Below, one piece after another: positions 17,558-26,038 of a stretch of DNA of 43,665 nucleotides. The stretch covers positions 1 through 43,665 of the forward strand of contig JAJDVM010000155.1 in assembly GCA_022826125.1 (NCBI GenBank), given 5' to 3'. Source of the stretch: Defluviicoccus sp. (lineage in GTDB: Bacteria; Pseudomonadota; Alphaproteobacteria; MPNO01). A model generated the notes under the pieces. That model was not told the DNA's origin. It did no database searches and was given only the letters and a program-made list of their open reading frames with translations. The position numbers were made by a program, and so were the translations under genes. Positions within the stretch are counted from its first letter, which is position 1. Every line of letters begins with the position of its first letter.

Positions 17558-18547
17558 CTAGTTGTAGAACTTGGCCCGCAACTGATCGGCCATGTCCGGC
17601 GAACGCCGCTTGATGTCCGCCCACAAGTTCTCGAAAGCCGCGGCGCGGAACTTGCGAGCCGCCTCGCCCTCGAGCGCGATCGTCTCCAGGCCCCGCTTCG
17701 CCTGCTCCGCGCGCAGCGCCTGCTGGTCCTTCTGGAACGCGTCGTAGGAGATTTTCTCGTTCTCGATCGCGAGGCTCTGCAGCTTGGAGCGGCTCGCCTC
17801 CGGCAGCGCGTTCCACTTGTCGAGGTTGACCACGGTCGCGATGTCCACTTGGAGGAAGCCGGGGTCGATCCGGTACTTGATGAACTTGTCCCAGGAGAAA
17901 TCGTTGACCACGAAGAGCGGTGTGCCCAACCCGTCGATGAGGCCGCGCTCGAGCGCGGAATAGATGTCGCCGATGAACATCTGGACGTTGGTCGCGCCGA
18001 GCCCCGAGAAGAACTTGTTGGTGATCGGCGTGGAGCGCAGCTTGAGCCCGGAGAGGTCGACGGACCCGTTCATCATCTTGGGCTTCTTGGTCAGGAAGAT
18101 GTGGAAGCCGAGGCCCGCATCGCTCCAGGCCAGGAAGTGGGCGTTGAGCTTCTTGCGCATGATGTCGGCCAGCATAGCGAAGCCGCCGTTGGCGCGGACC
18201 TCCATCGGCGTCTTGTCGCTCGCGCCAAGCGCGCCGCCCTCGGGCACGATGCCGAGATAGAAGTTGGGCGGCGCGTAGACGATGTCGATCGCGCCGTTGC
18301 GAACGGCGACGGCCTGCTCACGCGGCGGGATGACCTCCGGGCCGCCCGCATAGTCGATGCGGAGTGTCCCCTTCATCTCCCGGTTCACTACGTCGACGAA
18401 GCGAAGGAAGCTCTTCGGCGTACGCACGTTTCTGTTGAACGCCGTTACGGCGCGAAGCACCTCCTCGGCGCTCGCCGAGGGGGCGACCGCCATGTTGCCA
18501 GTCATCAACACCGCGACGGCGGCAACGATCCAAACGACCTTGTGCAT
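17558..18547 (-). CDS. dctP: TRAP transporter substrate-binding protein (DctP-like), system 1
   Basis: A 329-residue periplasmic receptor. Signal peptide: MHKVVWIVAAVAVLMTG with an AxA-type cleavage at about ASA-EE. DctP-fold elements include GPEVIPPREQAVAVRNGAID and LKLRSTPITNKFFSGLGATNV, the second carrying the Arg that usually binds the ligand carboxylate. A GGAGG lies 8 bases before the ATG. The gene is convergent with its likely partners dctQM, an unusual layout since these are normally co-directional. It resembles the receptor at 22993, so both systems may recognise related acids. Confidence 0.9.
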   Translation of the reverse strand: MHKVVWIVAAVAVLMTGNMAVAPSASAEEVLRAVTAFNRNVRTPKSFLRFVDVVNREMKGTLRIDYAGGPEVIPPREQAVAVRNGAIDIVYAPPNFYLGIVPEGGALGASDKTPMEVRANGGFAMLADIMRKKLNAHFLAWSDAGLGFHIFLTKKPKMMNGSVDLSGLKLRSTPITNKFFSGLGATNVQMFIGDIYSALERGLIDGLGTPLFVVNDFSWDKFIKYRIDPGFLQVDIATVVNLDKWNALPEASRSKLQSLAIENEKISYDAFQKDQQALRAEQAKRGLETIALEGEAARKFRAAAFENLWADIKRRSPDMADQLRAKFYN

Positions 18548-18588
18548 TCTCTTTCCTCCCAATTCTTGTGTGTTTGAGGTGTGGGAAC

Positions 18589-19062
18589 TCAGAGCGGCAT
18601 CGGCGTTGGCGCCTCCATCATTCGGGTCTGAAGTCTCACCGTCCGCCGTGCGATCAACCAGCCCTCCTCTCCGGCGATCCACTCGTCCTCGTACGCGCCC
18701 ACCGCGTAGACATTGGAGCGGCCTTGGAGGTCGGTGCGCAGGACGATAAAGCGGGAAAGACTCGACGCCGTGTCCCGTTCGATGTCGATCTCCTCCACCG
18801 ACACCAGGTGGAACCGCGCCGCGAGATCGTGGATGTGCTGAGACGATTCGGAGAGCAGCCGCGCCAGCTCAGCCCGGTCGGCGCGAAGCCAGGTCGAGTT
18901 GCGCTTGATCTCGGGCGTCGTCACTTCGATGGCGTATTCCGCGCCCTGGGCGAACAGCGCAGTAAAGTCCTCGAAGGCGCAGGCATCCAGCAATCTTGCG
19001 CTAAGCGCGACGCGCGCGCGGACGCGTTCCCGCTGTTCGAGCTCTTCGAGCCGGTCGGTCAC
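18589..19062 (-). CDS. Ring-hydroxylating oxygenase small (beta) subunit / SnoaL-like
   Basis: A 157-residue protein of the NTF2-like fold used by beta subunits of Rieske oxygenases. Segments such as LLDACAFEDFTALFAQGAEY and AYEDEWIAGEEGWLIARRTV fit the fold. The GTG start at 19062 overlaps the TGA of the large-subunit gene (GTGA), a tight coupling that supports an alpha-beta pair. The beta subunit is usually structural. The TRAP receptor gene follows 41 bases downstream on the same strand, so oxygenase and receptor are probably co-transcribed. Confidence 0.8.
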   Translation of the reverse strand: MTDRLEELEQRERVRARVALSARLLDACAFEDFTALFAQGAEYAIEVTTPEIKRNSTWLRADRAELARLLSESSQHIHDLAARFHLVSVEEIDIERDTASSLSRFIVLRTDLQGRSNVYAVGAYEDEWIAGEEGWLIARRTVRLQTRMMEAPTPMPL

Positions 19063-20294
19063 GACGACAGCGTCGGTCCCATTGCCGCCGCGGCGACAAT
19101 CTCCGGCTGTCTCGACGCCTCGATGTCGTGCGGCCAGTAGCCCACGCGCCGCCCCCACTCCTGGTAGTAGGCGCGGAGGTTCGAGTCGTCGTGCGGTCGG
19201 AGCTCTTCCTCACGGGCGAAGATGCTGTAGCGCGAAGCGCCGACCGACATGTTTCGCCACTGCGCTTCCACGCAGGCGATGTCCTCGGGCAGGTTGCGGC
19301 CCGCCGGGCCCCATATCTGATTGTGGTGGCGGACCCGCATTTCGCGGACGTCGGCGCTGTCGCTCTTCAGCCCGATGCCGCGATACTCGATCAACGAAAG
19401 CCCGGGCTCCATGGGTGTGATCGAGTCGATGCGGATCGCAGTCGCGCGGATATTGATCATGACGTCCGGGAAGACCTCCATGATCATCATGCCGTTCGAG
19501 CTGATCCCGGGCATCGTGTGCTCCGCCCGGCCGTCGAGACCGGCGCTTACGTAGTTCATCGGACCTTCGAGGATCACGTTGTGCGAGTTCGGATAGAGCC
19601 GCCAGCGGCGCTCGTGATACTCGGGATGGGCGACACCGGTCTTGCGGTTAAGGACATGCATCAAGTCGTGGTAAATCTCCGAGTTGTTGTCCACCCAGAG
19701 CTTCCAGTTGGTCCGAACCTCGGCACGGTGATAGTGGAACACCTCGAGCTCCTCTGCGGCGAGGTGTTTCTTCATGTGGTCGTGCATCGGCCCGAGGAAG
19801 TCCTCGATCGGCTCGATGTCGTCGTTGATGCTAACGAAGACCAGCCCGCAAGTGACGGCCGTCCGGACCGGGCGGAGCCCGACCTTCTCCTTGGTGAGGC
19901 CCGCGGCCTTGTAGCCCTCGACCCGCGATATCGACGTGCATTGCCCGTCCAGATCGAAGGTCCAGAGATGGTACATGCACTGGAAGCCGCGCTTCAGCCG
20001 ACCGTGCTCGTCGCGCACCAGCGGCGCGCCACGATGCGGGCAGGTATTGAAGAACGAGCGCAGCGCCCCGTCTTCCGCGCGGACGGTGATTACGGGGAAG
20101 CCGCCGACCTCCGAAACGCGATAATCGCCGGGTTCCGACAGCTCGGTTTCCAGGCAGAGGAATTTCCAGCAATCGCCGAACAGCTTGCGCTGTTCCGCCC
20201 TGAAGACGTCCCAGTCGGTGTGAATTCGGTTGTCCAGGAAATGAGTGGTCGGAAGATCCGGCGGCTCTTCCCAGCGGCGCACCAAGTCGTTCAT
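19059..20294 (-). CDS. Aromatic ring-hydroxylating oxygenase large subunit (Rieske [2Fe-2S] + mononuclear iron)
   Basis: A 411-residue alpha subunit. The Rieske cluster ligands are Cys85-x-His87 (CPHRGAPL) and Cys106-x2-His109 (CMYHLWTF). The catalytic iron site has His209 and His213 (NNSEIYHDLMH), with a downstream Asp in PEDIACVEAQW as the likely third ligand. It would insert oxygen into an aromatic or N-alkyl substrate using electrons from a reductase, and no reductase or ferredoxin gene is seen in the window. The ATG at 20294 has GGGAG upstream. The small-subunit gene overlaps its end, and the TRAP receptor follows, suggesting that the substrate is an imported carboxylate. Confidence 0.92.
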   Translation of the reverse strand: MNDLVRRWEEPPDLPTTHFLDNRIHTDWDVFRAEQRKLFGDCWKFLCLETELSEPGDYRVSEVGGFPVITVRAEDGALRSFFNTCPHRGAPLVRDEHGRLKRGFQCMYHLWTFDLDGQCTSISRVEGYKAAGLTKEKVGLRPVRTAVTCGLVFVSINDDIEPIEDFLGPMHDHMKKHLAAEELEVFHYHRAEVRTNWKLWVDNNSEIYHDLMHVLNRKTGVAHPEYHERRWRLYPNSHNVILEGPMNYVSAGLDGRAEHTMPGISSNGMMIMEVFPDVMINIRATAIRIDSITPMEPGLSLIEYRGIGLKSDSADVREMRVRHHNQIWGPAGRNLPEDIACVEAQWRNMSVGASRYSIFAREEELRPHDDSNLRAYYQEWGRRVGYWPHDIEASRQPEIVAAAAMGPTLSS

Positions 20295-20405
20295 CGGGTT
20301 GCTCCCGTGCAGCGCCCTGCGTTTCCGCAGCCTGTTCGGATACTGCCCTGCGCGCCAGCACAGATCAATGTTGAGTCCGGTCGGAAGAGGTTCGGCCACC
20401 GGCAA

Positions 20406-20430
20406 ATTATAGGCGTATCGATACCGTCAA
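20406..20430 (-). promoter_or_regulatory. Candidate promoter/operator upstream of the Rieske oxygenase operon
   Basis: On the minus strand TATAAT (20406-20411) is preceded by the perfect 10-bp palindrome GTATCGATAC (20415-20424) and TTGAC (20426-20430). The palindrome resembles GntR-type operators and would lie just upstream of the -10 element. It is about 110 bases before the oxygenase start codon. The TTGAC-TATAAT distance is too short for a classical -35/-10 pair, so the promoter call is tentative. Confidence 0.4.
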
Positions 20431-20431
20431 G

Positions 20432-21020
20432 CGAGCTTATGCCGTGATCCTCTCCCACTGACTGGTCCAGTTCCGAAATCGGTTTATTCATGGAGGGGTT
20501 GCCACCGACGCTGGACCACCGGGTTGGGAGCCCGACTCATTTGCCTCAGGACCGACACGCCGACCTGGAGGCATTGGCCAACCCGACCGGGGCTTTATGG
20601 CCGATCAAGCAGTGCGAGCGGATTGCTTTGAGCCTACAACGCTTCCCATTTTGATCGCGCACTCTGGAGTCTCAAATTCCGAGACGGGTTCAGGATGTCG
20701 ACGCCGACGGGATTTCGCACGGACGCGGGGCGGCTCGATAGGGCTACGATCCGCTGTGAGGCGGTGGCATCTTCGTTGACCCGCGCGATGGGGTGCGGAT
20801 AACTGCTGGACCATAAGCGACACGAATCTGGAGGGGCTACACTAGGTGCCGGACGGCATTCCGACCGGGCGAGACGGCATGACCCTAGGAAAGCTGGGTG
20901 GCCATGTCCCCTTCTTGCCCGTCCGCCCTGAAGTAAGCCCGCCGTCGAAGTGCCTGCCCAGGACTTGGCCTGGGGGATGAGCAGGTCCGGAAGTCGCCAA
21001 GGCCTTCCGGAACGACGCAG
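20432..21020. other. Intergenic stretch, no gene recognised
   Basis: About 590 bases between the oxygenase promoter area and the second TRAP operon. Only short frames occur on both strands and none resembles a family I know. Their composition does not look like strong coding sequence; the stretch could be decayed coding DNA. No RNA gene is apparent. Confidence 0.45.
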
Positions 21021-21026
21021 GTGAGT

Positions 21027-21578
21027 ATGCGATCAAAGGCTGCTCCCGGTGAATCGCCCCCACGGCAGGGGCGACTGGCTCGTGCCTATGCGTTCCTGCT
21101 TCGCGGGCTCGCTACGCTGGCGGGCGCGATGCTGTGCGGAGTCGCAGTGCTGGTCGCCTATGACGTGATCTTGCGGGCGTTCGGCCTGCAACCTCCCCAA
21201 TCGACCAGCGGCGTGAGCGAATACAGCCTCTTGTTTGTCGCCATGCTCGCCTCGCCCTGGCTGGTAAGAAGTCGAGGCCACGTTGTGGTGACGTCTTTCT
21301 TCAATCTGGCCCCGCCGGTAATCAAGCCGCCCCTCGAGCGGGCGATCTATCTGAGCTGCGCCGTGGTCAGCCTCTTGCTGGCGGCATTCGGCTTCAAGGC
21401 CGGCTATGCGAGCTTCCTCGCCGGCGAAATCGACATCCGGTCGATCGATATGCCGCGCTGGATCCTTTTCTCTTCGGTGGGCTTCGGCTTCACGCTGATA
21501 GGCATCGAATTCCTGGTGCTCCTGTGGGGCCGTGGCTCCCTTTATCGCGGCGAGGAGCAACAGCGGGGGATCGTCTGA
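21027..21578 (+). CDS. dctQ: TRAP transporter small permease (DctQ-like), system 2
   Basis: A 183-residue small subunit with about four helices and the same conserved segments as system 1 (GVSEYSLLFVAMLASPWLVRS, RSIDMPRWILF). The ATG at 21027 is preferred over an in-frame GTG at 21021 lying within the AGGTGAG ribosome-binding region. It is followed after 3 bases by dctM and then by dctP, the usual gene order reversed for the receptor. The charged N-terminus precedes the first helix. Confidence 0.87.
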   Translation: MRSKAAPGESPPRQGRLARAYAFLLRGLATLAGAMLCGVAVLVAYDVILRAFGLQPPQSTSGVSEYSLLFVAMLASPWLVRSRGHVVVTSFFNLAPPVIKPPLERAIYLSCAVVSLLLAAFGFKAGYASFLAGEIDIRSIDMPRWILFSSVGFGFTLIGIEFLVLLWGRGSLYRGEEQQRGIV

Positions 21579-21581
21579 ACC

Positions 21582-22895
21582 ATGATCTGGTACGAGACGA
21601 TCACGTTGCTGCTGGGCGCTGTCGTCGGGCTGATGATGCTCGGCGTGCCGGTAGCCTTCGCCTTCCTCCTCGTCAATGTCGTGGGCGTGCTGGTGTTTTT
21701 CGGCGGGATCGTCGGTATCGAGCAGCTGGTGGCAAATGCCACCGAGTCCGTGACGACCTTCGCTCTCGTACCGGTGCCGCTGTTCCTTCTGATGGGAGAG
21801 ATATTCTTTCACACCGGCATGGCGCTGAGGGTCTTCGATGCGTTGGACAAGTGCTTCGGCCGGCTCCCGGGGCGGCTGTCCTACCTGACGGTGGTGGGCG
21901 GCACGCTATTCGCTACGTTGTCCGGCTCCAGCATGGCCAACACCGCGATGCTGGGCTCGCTGATGGTCCCCGAGATGACCGCGCGAGGCTACAAAAAGCA
22001 CATGGTGATCGGGCCCATCCTGGGGACCGGCGGGCTTGCTATCATCATCCCCCCGTCGAGCCTGGCGGTGCTGCTCGGAAGCCTCGCACGAATCGATATC
22101 GGTGCGCTGCTGATCGCCGGACTCGTCCCCGGTCTCTTGCTGGCCGTGGCCTACGTGACGGTGATCTTCTTCCAGGTCAGGCACGATCCAGGGGCGGCGC
22201 CCGGCTACGATGTCGAGCGAGCGACGGCGGTCGATCTCCTGAAGGTGGTCGCGATCAACATCCTGCCGATGGGCGTCGTCGTGTTCGCGGTCGTCGGGTT
22301 GATCATCGTCGGTGTCGCGACGCCAACCGAGGCCTCGGCCTTCGGTGTCATCTCGGTGTTGTTGCTCGCCCTCGCCTATCGCTGCTTCACTTGGGATGCC
22401 CTGACCAAGGCGGTCGAGGGGACTACGCGGGTGACGGCGATGGTGTTCCTGATCATCATCGGCTCGTCCACCTTCAGCCAGATTCTCACCTTCTCGGGCG
22501 CCACCCCGGGCCTGTTGAGCCAAGTGACTGGGTTCGAAGTCTCGCCCTACGCGATGCTCTTCTTCATGTTCCTGATCCTGCTATTTCTCGGCATGTTCAT
22601 GGACCAGGTCTCCATGATGCTGATCACCCTGCCGGTCTTCATCCCGCTCGCCCAGTCGTTCGGGCTCGACATGGTCTGGTTCGGGCTGTTCATGCTGCTC
22701 GGGCTCGAGGTCGGTCTCATCACCCCACCTTTCGGATTGCTGCTCTTCGTCATGCTCGGCGTTGGCCCGCCAGGCACCGCGCTGCCCGAGGTGGCGCGGG
22801 CGGCGGTGCCCTACATTCTCTGCGTGTTCGTCCTGTTGCTGGTCCTCACCCTGTTTCCCGATATCGCATTGTTCCTGCCCGCCGCGATCGGGTGA
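21582..22895 (+). CDS. dctM: TRAP transporter large permease (DctM-like), system 2
   Basis: A 437-residue membrane transporter subunit with PLFLLMGEIFFHTGM, SMANTAMLGSLMVPEM, IIIPPSSLAVLLG and ITPPFGLLLFVMLGVGPPG. It is collinear and strongly similar to the DctM at 16198 along its whole length, without indels that change the length. This supports a duplication of the permease pair followed by divergence. A pair of tandem hairpins separates it from the receptor gene. Confidence 0.93.
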   Translation: MIWYETITLLLGAVVGLMMLGVPVAFAFLLVNVVGVLVFFGGIVGIEQLVANATESVTTFALVPVPLFLLMGEIFFHTGMALRVFDALDKCFGRLPGRLSYLTVVGGTLFATLSGSSMANTAMLGSLMVPEMTARGYKKHMVIGPILGTGGLAIIIPPSSLAVLLGSLARIDIGALLIAGLVPGLLLAVAYVTVIFFQVRHDPGAAPGYDVERATAVDLLKVVAINILPMGVVVFAVVGLIIVGVATPTEASAFGVISVLLLALAYRCFTWDALTKAVEGTTRVTAMVFLIIIGSSTFSQILTFSGATPGLLSQVTGFEVSPYAMLFFMFLILLFLGMFMDQVSMMLITLPVFIPLAQSFGLDMVWFGLFMLLGLEVGLITPPFGLLLFVMLGVGPPGTALPEVARAAVPYILCVFVLLLVLTLFPDIALFLPAAIG

Positions 22896-22914
22896 CACGA
22901 TCTCCGGGACGGAA

Positions 22915-22956
22915 AGTCTGGTTCAAGTCCAGACTATCGCGTAGGCTTTACGCGAT
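22915..22956 (+). promoter_or_regulatory. Two adjacent perfect RNA hairpins between dctM and dctP
   Basis: Stem 1 is AGTCTGG/CCAGACT (22915-22921 with 22929-22935, 7-nt loop). Stem 2 follows without a gap: ATCGCGTA/TACGCGAT (22936-22943 with 22949-22956, 5-nt loop). There is no T-run. The position, 37 bases before the receptor ATG, suits an intercistronic element that sets the higher level of receptor mRNA or protects a processed end. Confidence 0.6.
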
Positions 22957-22992
22957 CAGAACAAGCAAGAAATCAATCGGGAGGAAAAGGAC

Positions 22993-23976
22993 ATGATGAG
23001 GAGAGCGAAAATACTCGCCGCCTGTCTCCTGATTTCGGCAGTGGTGGCGCCCGCAACGCATGCCGAGGTCAAGATTCGAGCGATAAACCCGTTTCCGCCG
23101 CAGCAGATTTTCGGCAAGGAGTTCCTCAATTACATAAGCGTCCTCAATCAGGCCGGGAAAGGGGTCTACAAGGTGGAGCTCGTCGGCGGGCCGGCGGCGA
23201 TCCCGATGATGCAGCAGGCCGGCGCGCTCAGGAACGGTATCGTCGACATGTTGTGGGCACCGGCCAGCTTTCATCGCGGGTTGGTGCCCGAGGTGGACGC
23301 GCTGAGCGCCAGCAACGTCACACCCTGGGAAGCGCGAGGGAACGGCGGGGTCGCGCTGCTTGACCGGATCTATGGTGAGAAGCTCAAGGCGCATTTCCTT
23401 GGCTGGACGATCGCCGGGTTCGGGTTTCACGTCTTCCTCACCAAGCCGCCCAAGCTGACCGCCGATGGCGGCGTCGATCTGAGGGGGCTCAAGCTCCGCT
23501 CGGCGCCCATGTACACCAATTTCTTCAAGGAGATCGGCGTCATCAACGTGGCCATGCGCGCTCCCGACATCTATACCGGGCTTGAGCGGGGGGTAATCGT
23601 CGGGATGGGGTGGCCGGCCCTGGCGATCACCGACTTGGGCTGGCAGAAATTCATCAACCACCGGGTCGATCCGTCCTTCCTGCAAGCGGACGGAGTGACG
23701 CTGGTCAATCTGAAGAAGTGGTCGTCCCTTCCCACTGACGCGAGAAGAGCCCTGACCGAGACCACGGTCGCCTACGAGAAAACCGCGGTCGGGTTCTGGG
23801 AGGCCGCAGTGACCAAGGAGCAGCGGGCGCTAGAAGCGGCCGGGCTGAAGGTGATCAAGCTGAAGGACGGTCCGGCGAAGCGGTTTGTCGCCGAGGCGTC
23901 CGCCCAGGTCTGGAAGCGCCTCGAGGCCACCGGGTCGCCGCACGCGAAGGCGCTGCGGGAGAAGTTCGCCAAGTAG
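22993..23976 (+). CDS. dctP: TRAP transporter substrate-binding protein (DctP-like), system 2
   Basis: A 327-residue periplasmic receptor. The signal peptide is MMRRAKILAACLLISAVV with cleavage near THA-EV. Fold elements GPAAIPMMQQAGALRNGIVD and LKLRSAPMYTNFFKEIGVIN parallel those of the system-1 receptor, with the ligand-binding Arg in LRSAP. A GGGAGG ribosome-binding site lies about 10 bases upstream. It is the third gene of the dctQ-dctM-dctP operon, and the convergent TAXI permease ends 130 bases away. Confidence 0.92.
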   Translation: MMRRAKILAACLLISAVVAPATHAEVKIRAINPFPPQQIFGKEFLNYISVLNQAGKGVYKVELVGGPAAIPMMQQAGALRNGIVDMLWAPASFHRGLVPEVDALSASNVTPWEARGNGGVALLDRIYGEKLKAHFLGWTIAGFGFHVFLTKPPKLTADGGVDLRGLKLRSAPMYTNFFKEIGVINVAMRAPDIYTGLERGVIVGMGWPALAITDLGWQKFINHRVDPSFLQADGVTLVNLKKWSSLPTDARRALTETTVAYEKTAVGFWEAAVTKEQRALEAAGLKVIKLKDGPAKRFVAEASAQVWKRLEATGSPHAKALREKFAK

Positions 23977-23999
23977 ACAAGGCGATTGCGCGGCCGACG

Positions 24000-24027
24000 G
24001 GGCGGGTTGTGGGCGGACCCCCCGCCC
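24000..24027. terminator. GC-rich hairpin between convergent TRAP genes
   Basis: GGGCGGG (24000-24006) pairs with CCCGCCC (24021-24027) across a 14-nt loop, 24 bases after the dctP stop and before the end of the convergent TAXI permease gene. It probably ends the dctQMP transcript; a T-run is lacking. Confidence 0.5.
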
Positions 24028-24105
24028 GGTTCGATCGAGAGGTCGGGCCGGCGGGACAATCTCGATGGGTCCCCGAACGCCTGAGGAGAAGCGGATGCGG
24101 GCCCC

Positions 24106-25995
24106 TCAGGAACCCTTCGGGCGCTCGTCGGCGATCCTCGCGAGGACGAAGGCGACCACGGCGACGGCGGCCCCTGAGAGCGCGCTGAGATATCCGGGAA
24201 CAATGAAACACAGCGCTGCCGCCGCGAACAGCAGACGGGTCCACCAGCTCAGCGGCGCCCGCCAATAACCCTCCATCGAGACCGCCAGCAGCACGACCCC
24301 GATACCGGCGCAAGCCACCGAAAACACGATTTGCAGCGGGCCGCCTTGCAGCAGCAGTTCGGTGCCGTAGACGAATGCGAAGGGCACGATGAACGCCGCA
24401 AGTGACAATCGCACGGCCATGCCGGCGATGTGCAGCGGGTTGTCCTCGGCGATCGACGCCGCCGCGTAGGCCGCGACCGCGACCGGAGGGGTGATGGCGG
24501 ACAGGATCGCGTAGTACAGGATGAACATGTGCGCCGCGAGGGTCGGGACGCCGAGATCGGCGAGCAGCGGGCCGACCAGCACGGCGGCGAGGATGTAGGC
24601 GCTGACCGTCGGCATGCCGAGGCCCAGGACGACGGTAACCGTCGCCGCCAGCAGAAGCGAAAGCAGGAGTTCCGCATCGGTCACCGCATAGACCAGATGC
24701 GCGACCTTCTGGGCGAGGCCGGTCAGCGTGATGCCGCCAATGACCATCCCCGCCGCGGCGCATGCGCCGGTGACCGCGAGCACTCGCGACGTCGTCTCGG
24801 CCAGGGTCTCGTACAGGTCGCGCAGGCCGAGCCGACCCTTTATTCGAAGCACCGCGACGGCGAGCACCGCCAGCGTCCCCCATACCGCCACGAATGTCGG
24901 TGAGTAGCCCAAAAGCAATGCCAGCAGCAGAACGGCCAGCGGAATGAGGAAGCGCCCGCCCTCGCGCATCGTCGCATTCCAGGGCGGGATCTCGTCGCGC
25001 GACAAGCCGCGAAGGCCAAGCTTGAGCGAGCGCAGATGCACCTGGGAATAGACCGAGAGATAGTAGAGCAGCGCCGGAACGATCGCCGCCGCGGCAATGT
25101 CTCGGTAGGGAAGCCCGGTGTACTCGACCATGACGAAGGCGGCCGCGCCCATCACCGGAGGCAGCAGACTCCCCCCGGTCGAGGCCGAGACCTCGACCGC
25201 CCCGGCGAGGGCGCCGGAGTAGCCGAGCCGTTTCATCATGGGAATGGTGATCGAGCCGGTTGTCACGACGTCCGAGACGGAGCTGCCGGAAACCATGCCG
25301 TAGAGGCCCGAGGAAATGACCGCTATCTTGGCCGGCCCCCCTGCCTGCCGGCCGCTCAGGCTCGCCGCCATGTTAAAGAAGAACGCGCCGCCGCCGGCGC
25401 GGTGCAGCAATGTACCGAACAGGATGAACATGAACGCGTAGCTCGCCGCGACCCGTACCGGCAGCCCGTTGATGCCGTAGTTGGTGTAGACCGTCATGTC
25501 GAGAAAGTATTCGGCGTCGATATGGGCGTGATGGAGTACGCCGCCGAGGAGGTGACCCAGGAAGTTGTAGGCGACGAACACCAAAACGATCAGGGTCAGC
25601 CCCAGCCCGGTCGTTCGCCGCGTCGCCTCCAGCGTCAGCAGCAGCAGGCAGTAGCCGAAAACGATGTTCCAGTCGGTGAGCGGGTCCAGTTCCGGGATCC
25701 GAAGCACGATCGCAGAGGCGTTCAGCGCGAAATGAATGCCGGTGGCGATGGAGCTTAACGAGCACGCCCAATCGACGAGGGACGGGCGGCTCGGATGCGA
25801 CCGGGGCGATGCCCCGACCAGCAGGAAAAGCAAACCGTATACCGCACAGAGAAAGATCGATGCCAGGGCCCAGGGATGGATGATCGCGTAGGTCGCGGCA
25901 TAGATGACCCCGACCGCTACCAGGGCGGCATAGGGCTTGATGGCATGCGCAAGCCAGCCCGTCGGGCGCCGGCGCGGGCCGAGCGTGAACAGCAC
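24106..25995 (-). CDS. Fused TRAP permease of the TAXI type (DctQ-DctM fusion, 4TM/12TM)
   Basis: A 629-residue integral membrane protein. An N-terminal four-helix small-subunit-like part (about 20-150) is followed by a DctM-like transport part with SGLYGMVSGSSVSDVVTTGS, STGGSLLPPVMGAAAFVMVE, LGLGMPTVSAYILAAVLVGP and ITPPVAVAAYAAASIAE, the typical TAXI permease signatures. A longer frame opens with TTG at 26022, but that codon lies in the loop of a hairpin, so the GTG at 25995 is preferred; the start remains uncertain. It is encoded just downstream of its TAXI receptor. Substrates of characterised relatives include glutamate and other small acids. Confidence 0.88.
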   Translation of the reverse strand: MLFTLGPRRRPTGWLAHAIKPYAALVAVGVIYAATYAIIHPWALASIFLCAVYGLLFLLVGASPRSHPSRPSLVDWACSLSSIATGIHFALNASAIVLRIPELDPLTDWNIVFGYCLLLLTLEATRRTTGLGLTLIVLVFVAYNFLGHLLGGVLHHAHIDAEYFLDMTVYTNYGINGLPVRVAASYAFMFILFGTLLHRAGGGAFFFNMAASLSGRQAGGPAKIAVISSGLYGMVSGSSVSDVVTTGSITIPMMKRLGYSGALAGAVEVSASTGGSLLPPVMGAAAFVMVEYTGLPYRDIAAAAIVPALLYYLSVYSQVHLRSLKLGLRGLSRDEIPPWNATMREGGRFLIPLAVLLLALLLGYSPTFVAVWGTLAVLAVAVLRIKGRLGLRDLYETLAETTSRVLAVTGACAAAGMVIGGITLTGLAQKVAHLVYAVTDAELLLSLLLAATVTVVLGLGMPTVSAYILAAVLVGPLLADLGVPTLAAHMFILYYAILSAITPPVAVAAYAAASIAEDNPLHIAGMAVRLSLAAFIVPFAFVYGTELLLQGGPLQIVFSVACAGIGVVLLAVSMEGYWRAPLSWWTRLLFAAAALCFIVPGYLSALSGAAVAVVAFVLARIADERPKGS

Positions 25996-26013
25996 CCTCA
26001 GGATCGGGACGCT

Positions 26014-26029
26014 CCCCGCCAAAGCGGGG
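26014..26029 (-). promoter_or_regulatory. Intercistronic hairpin between TAXI receptor and permease
   Basis: A perfect 6-bp GC stem with a 4-nt loop (CCCCGC at 26014-26019 with GCGGGG at 26024-26029) lies 10 bases after the receptor stop. Such hairpins commonly protect the 3' end of receptor mRNA from exonucleases and lower permease expression relative to the receptor. Confidence 0.5.
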
Positions 26030-26038
26030 CAGGCGGTC

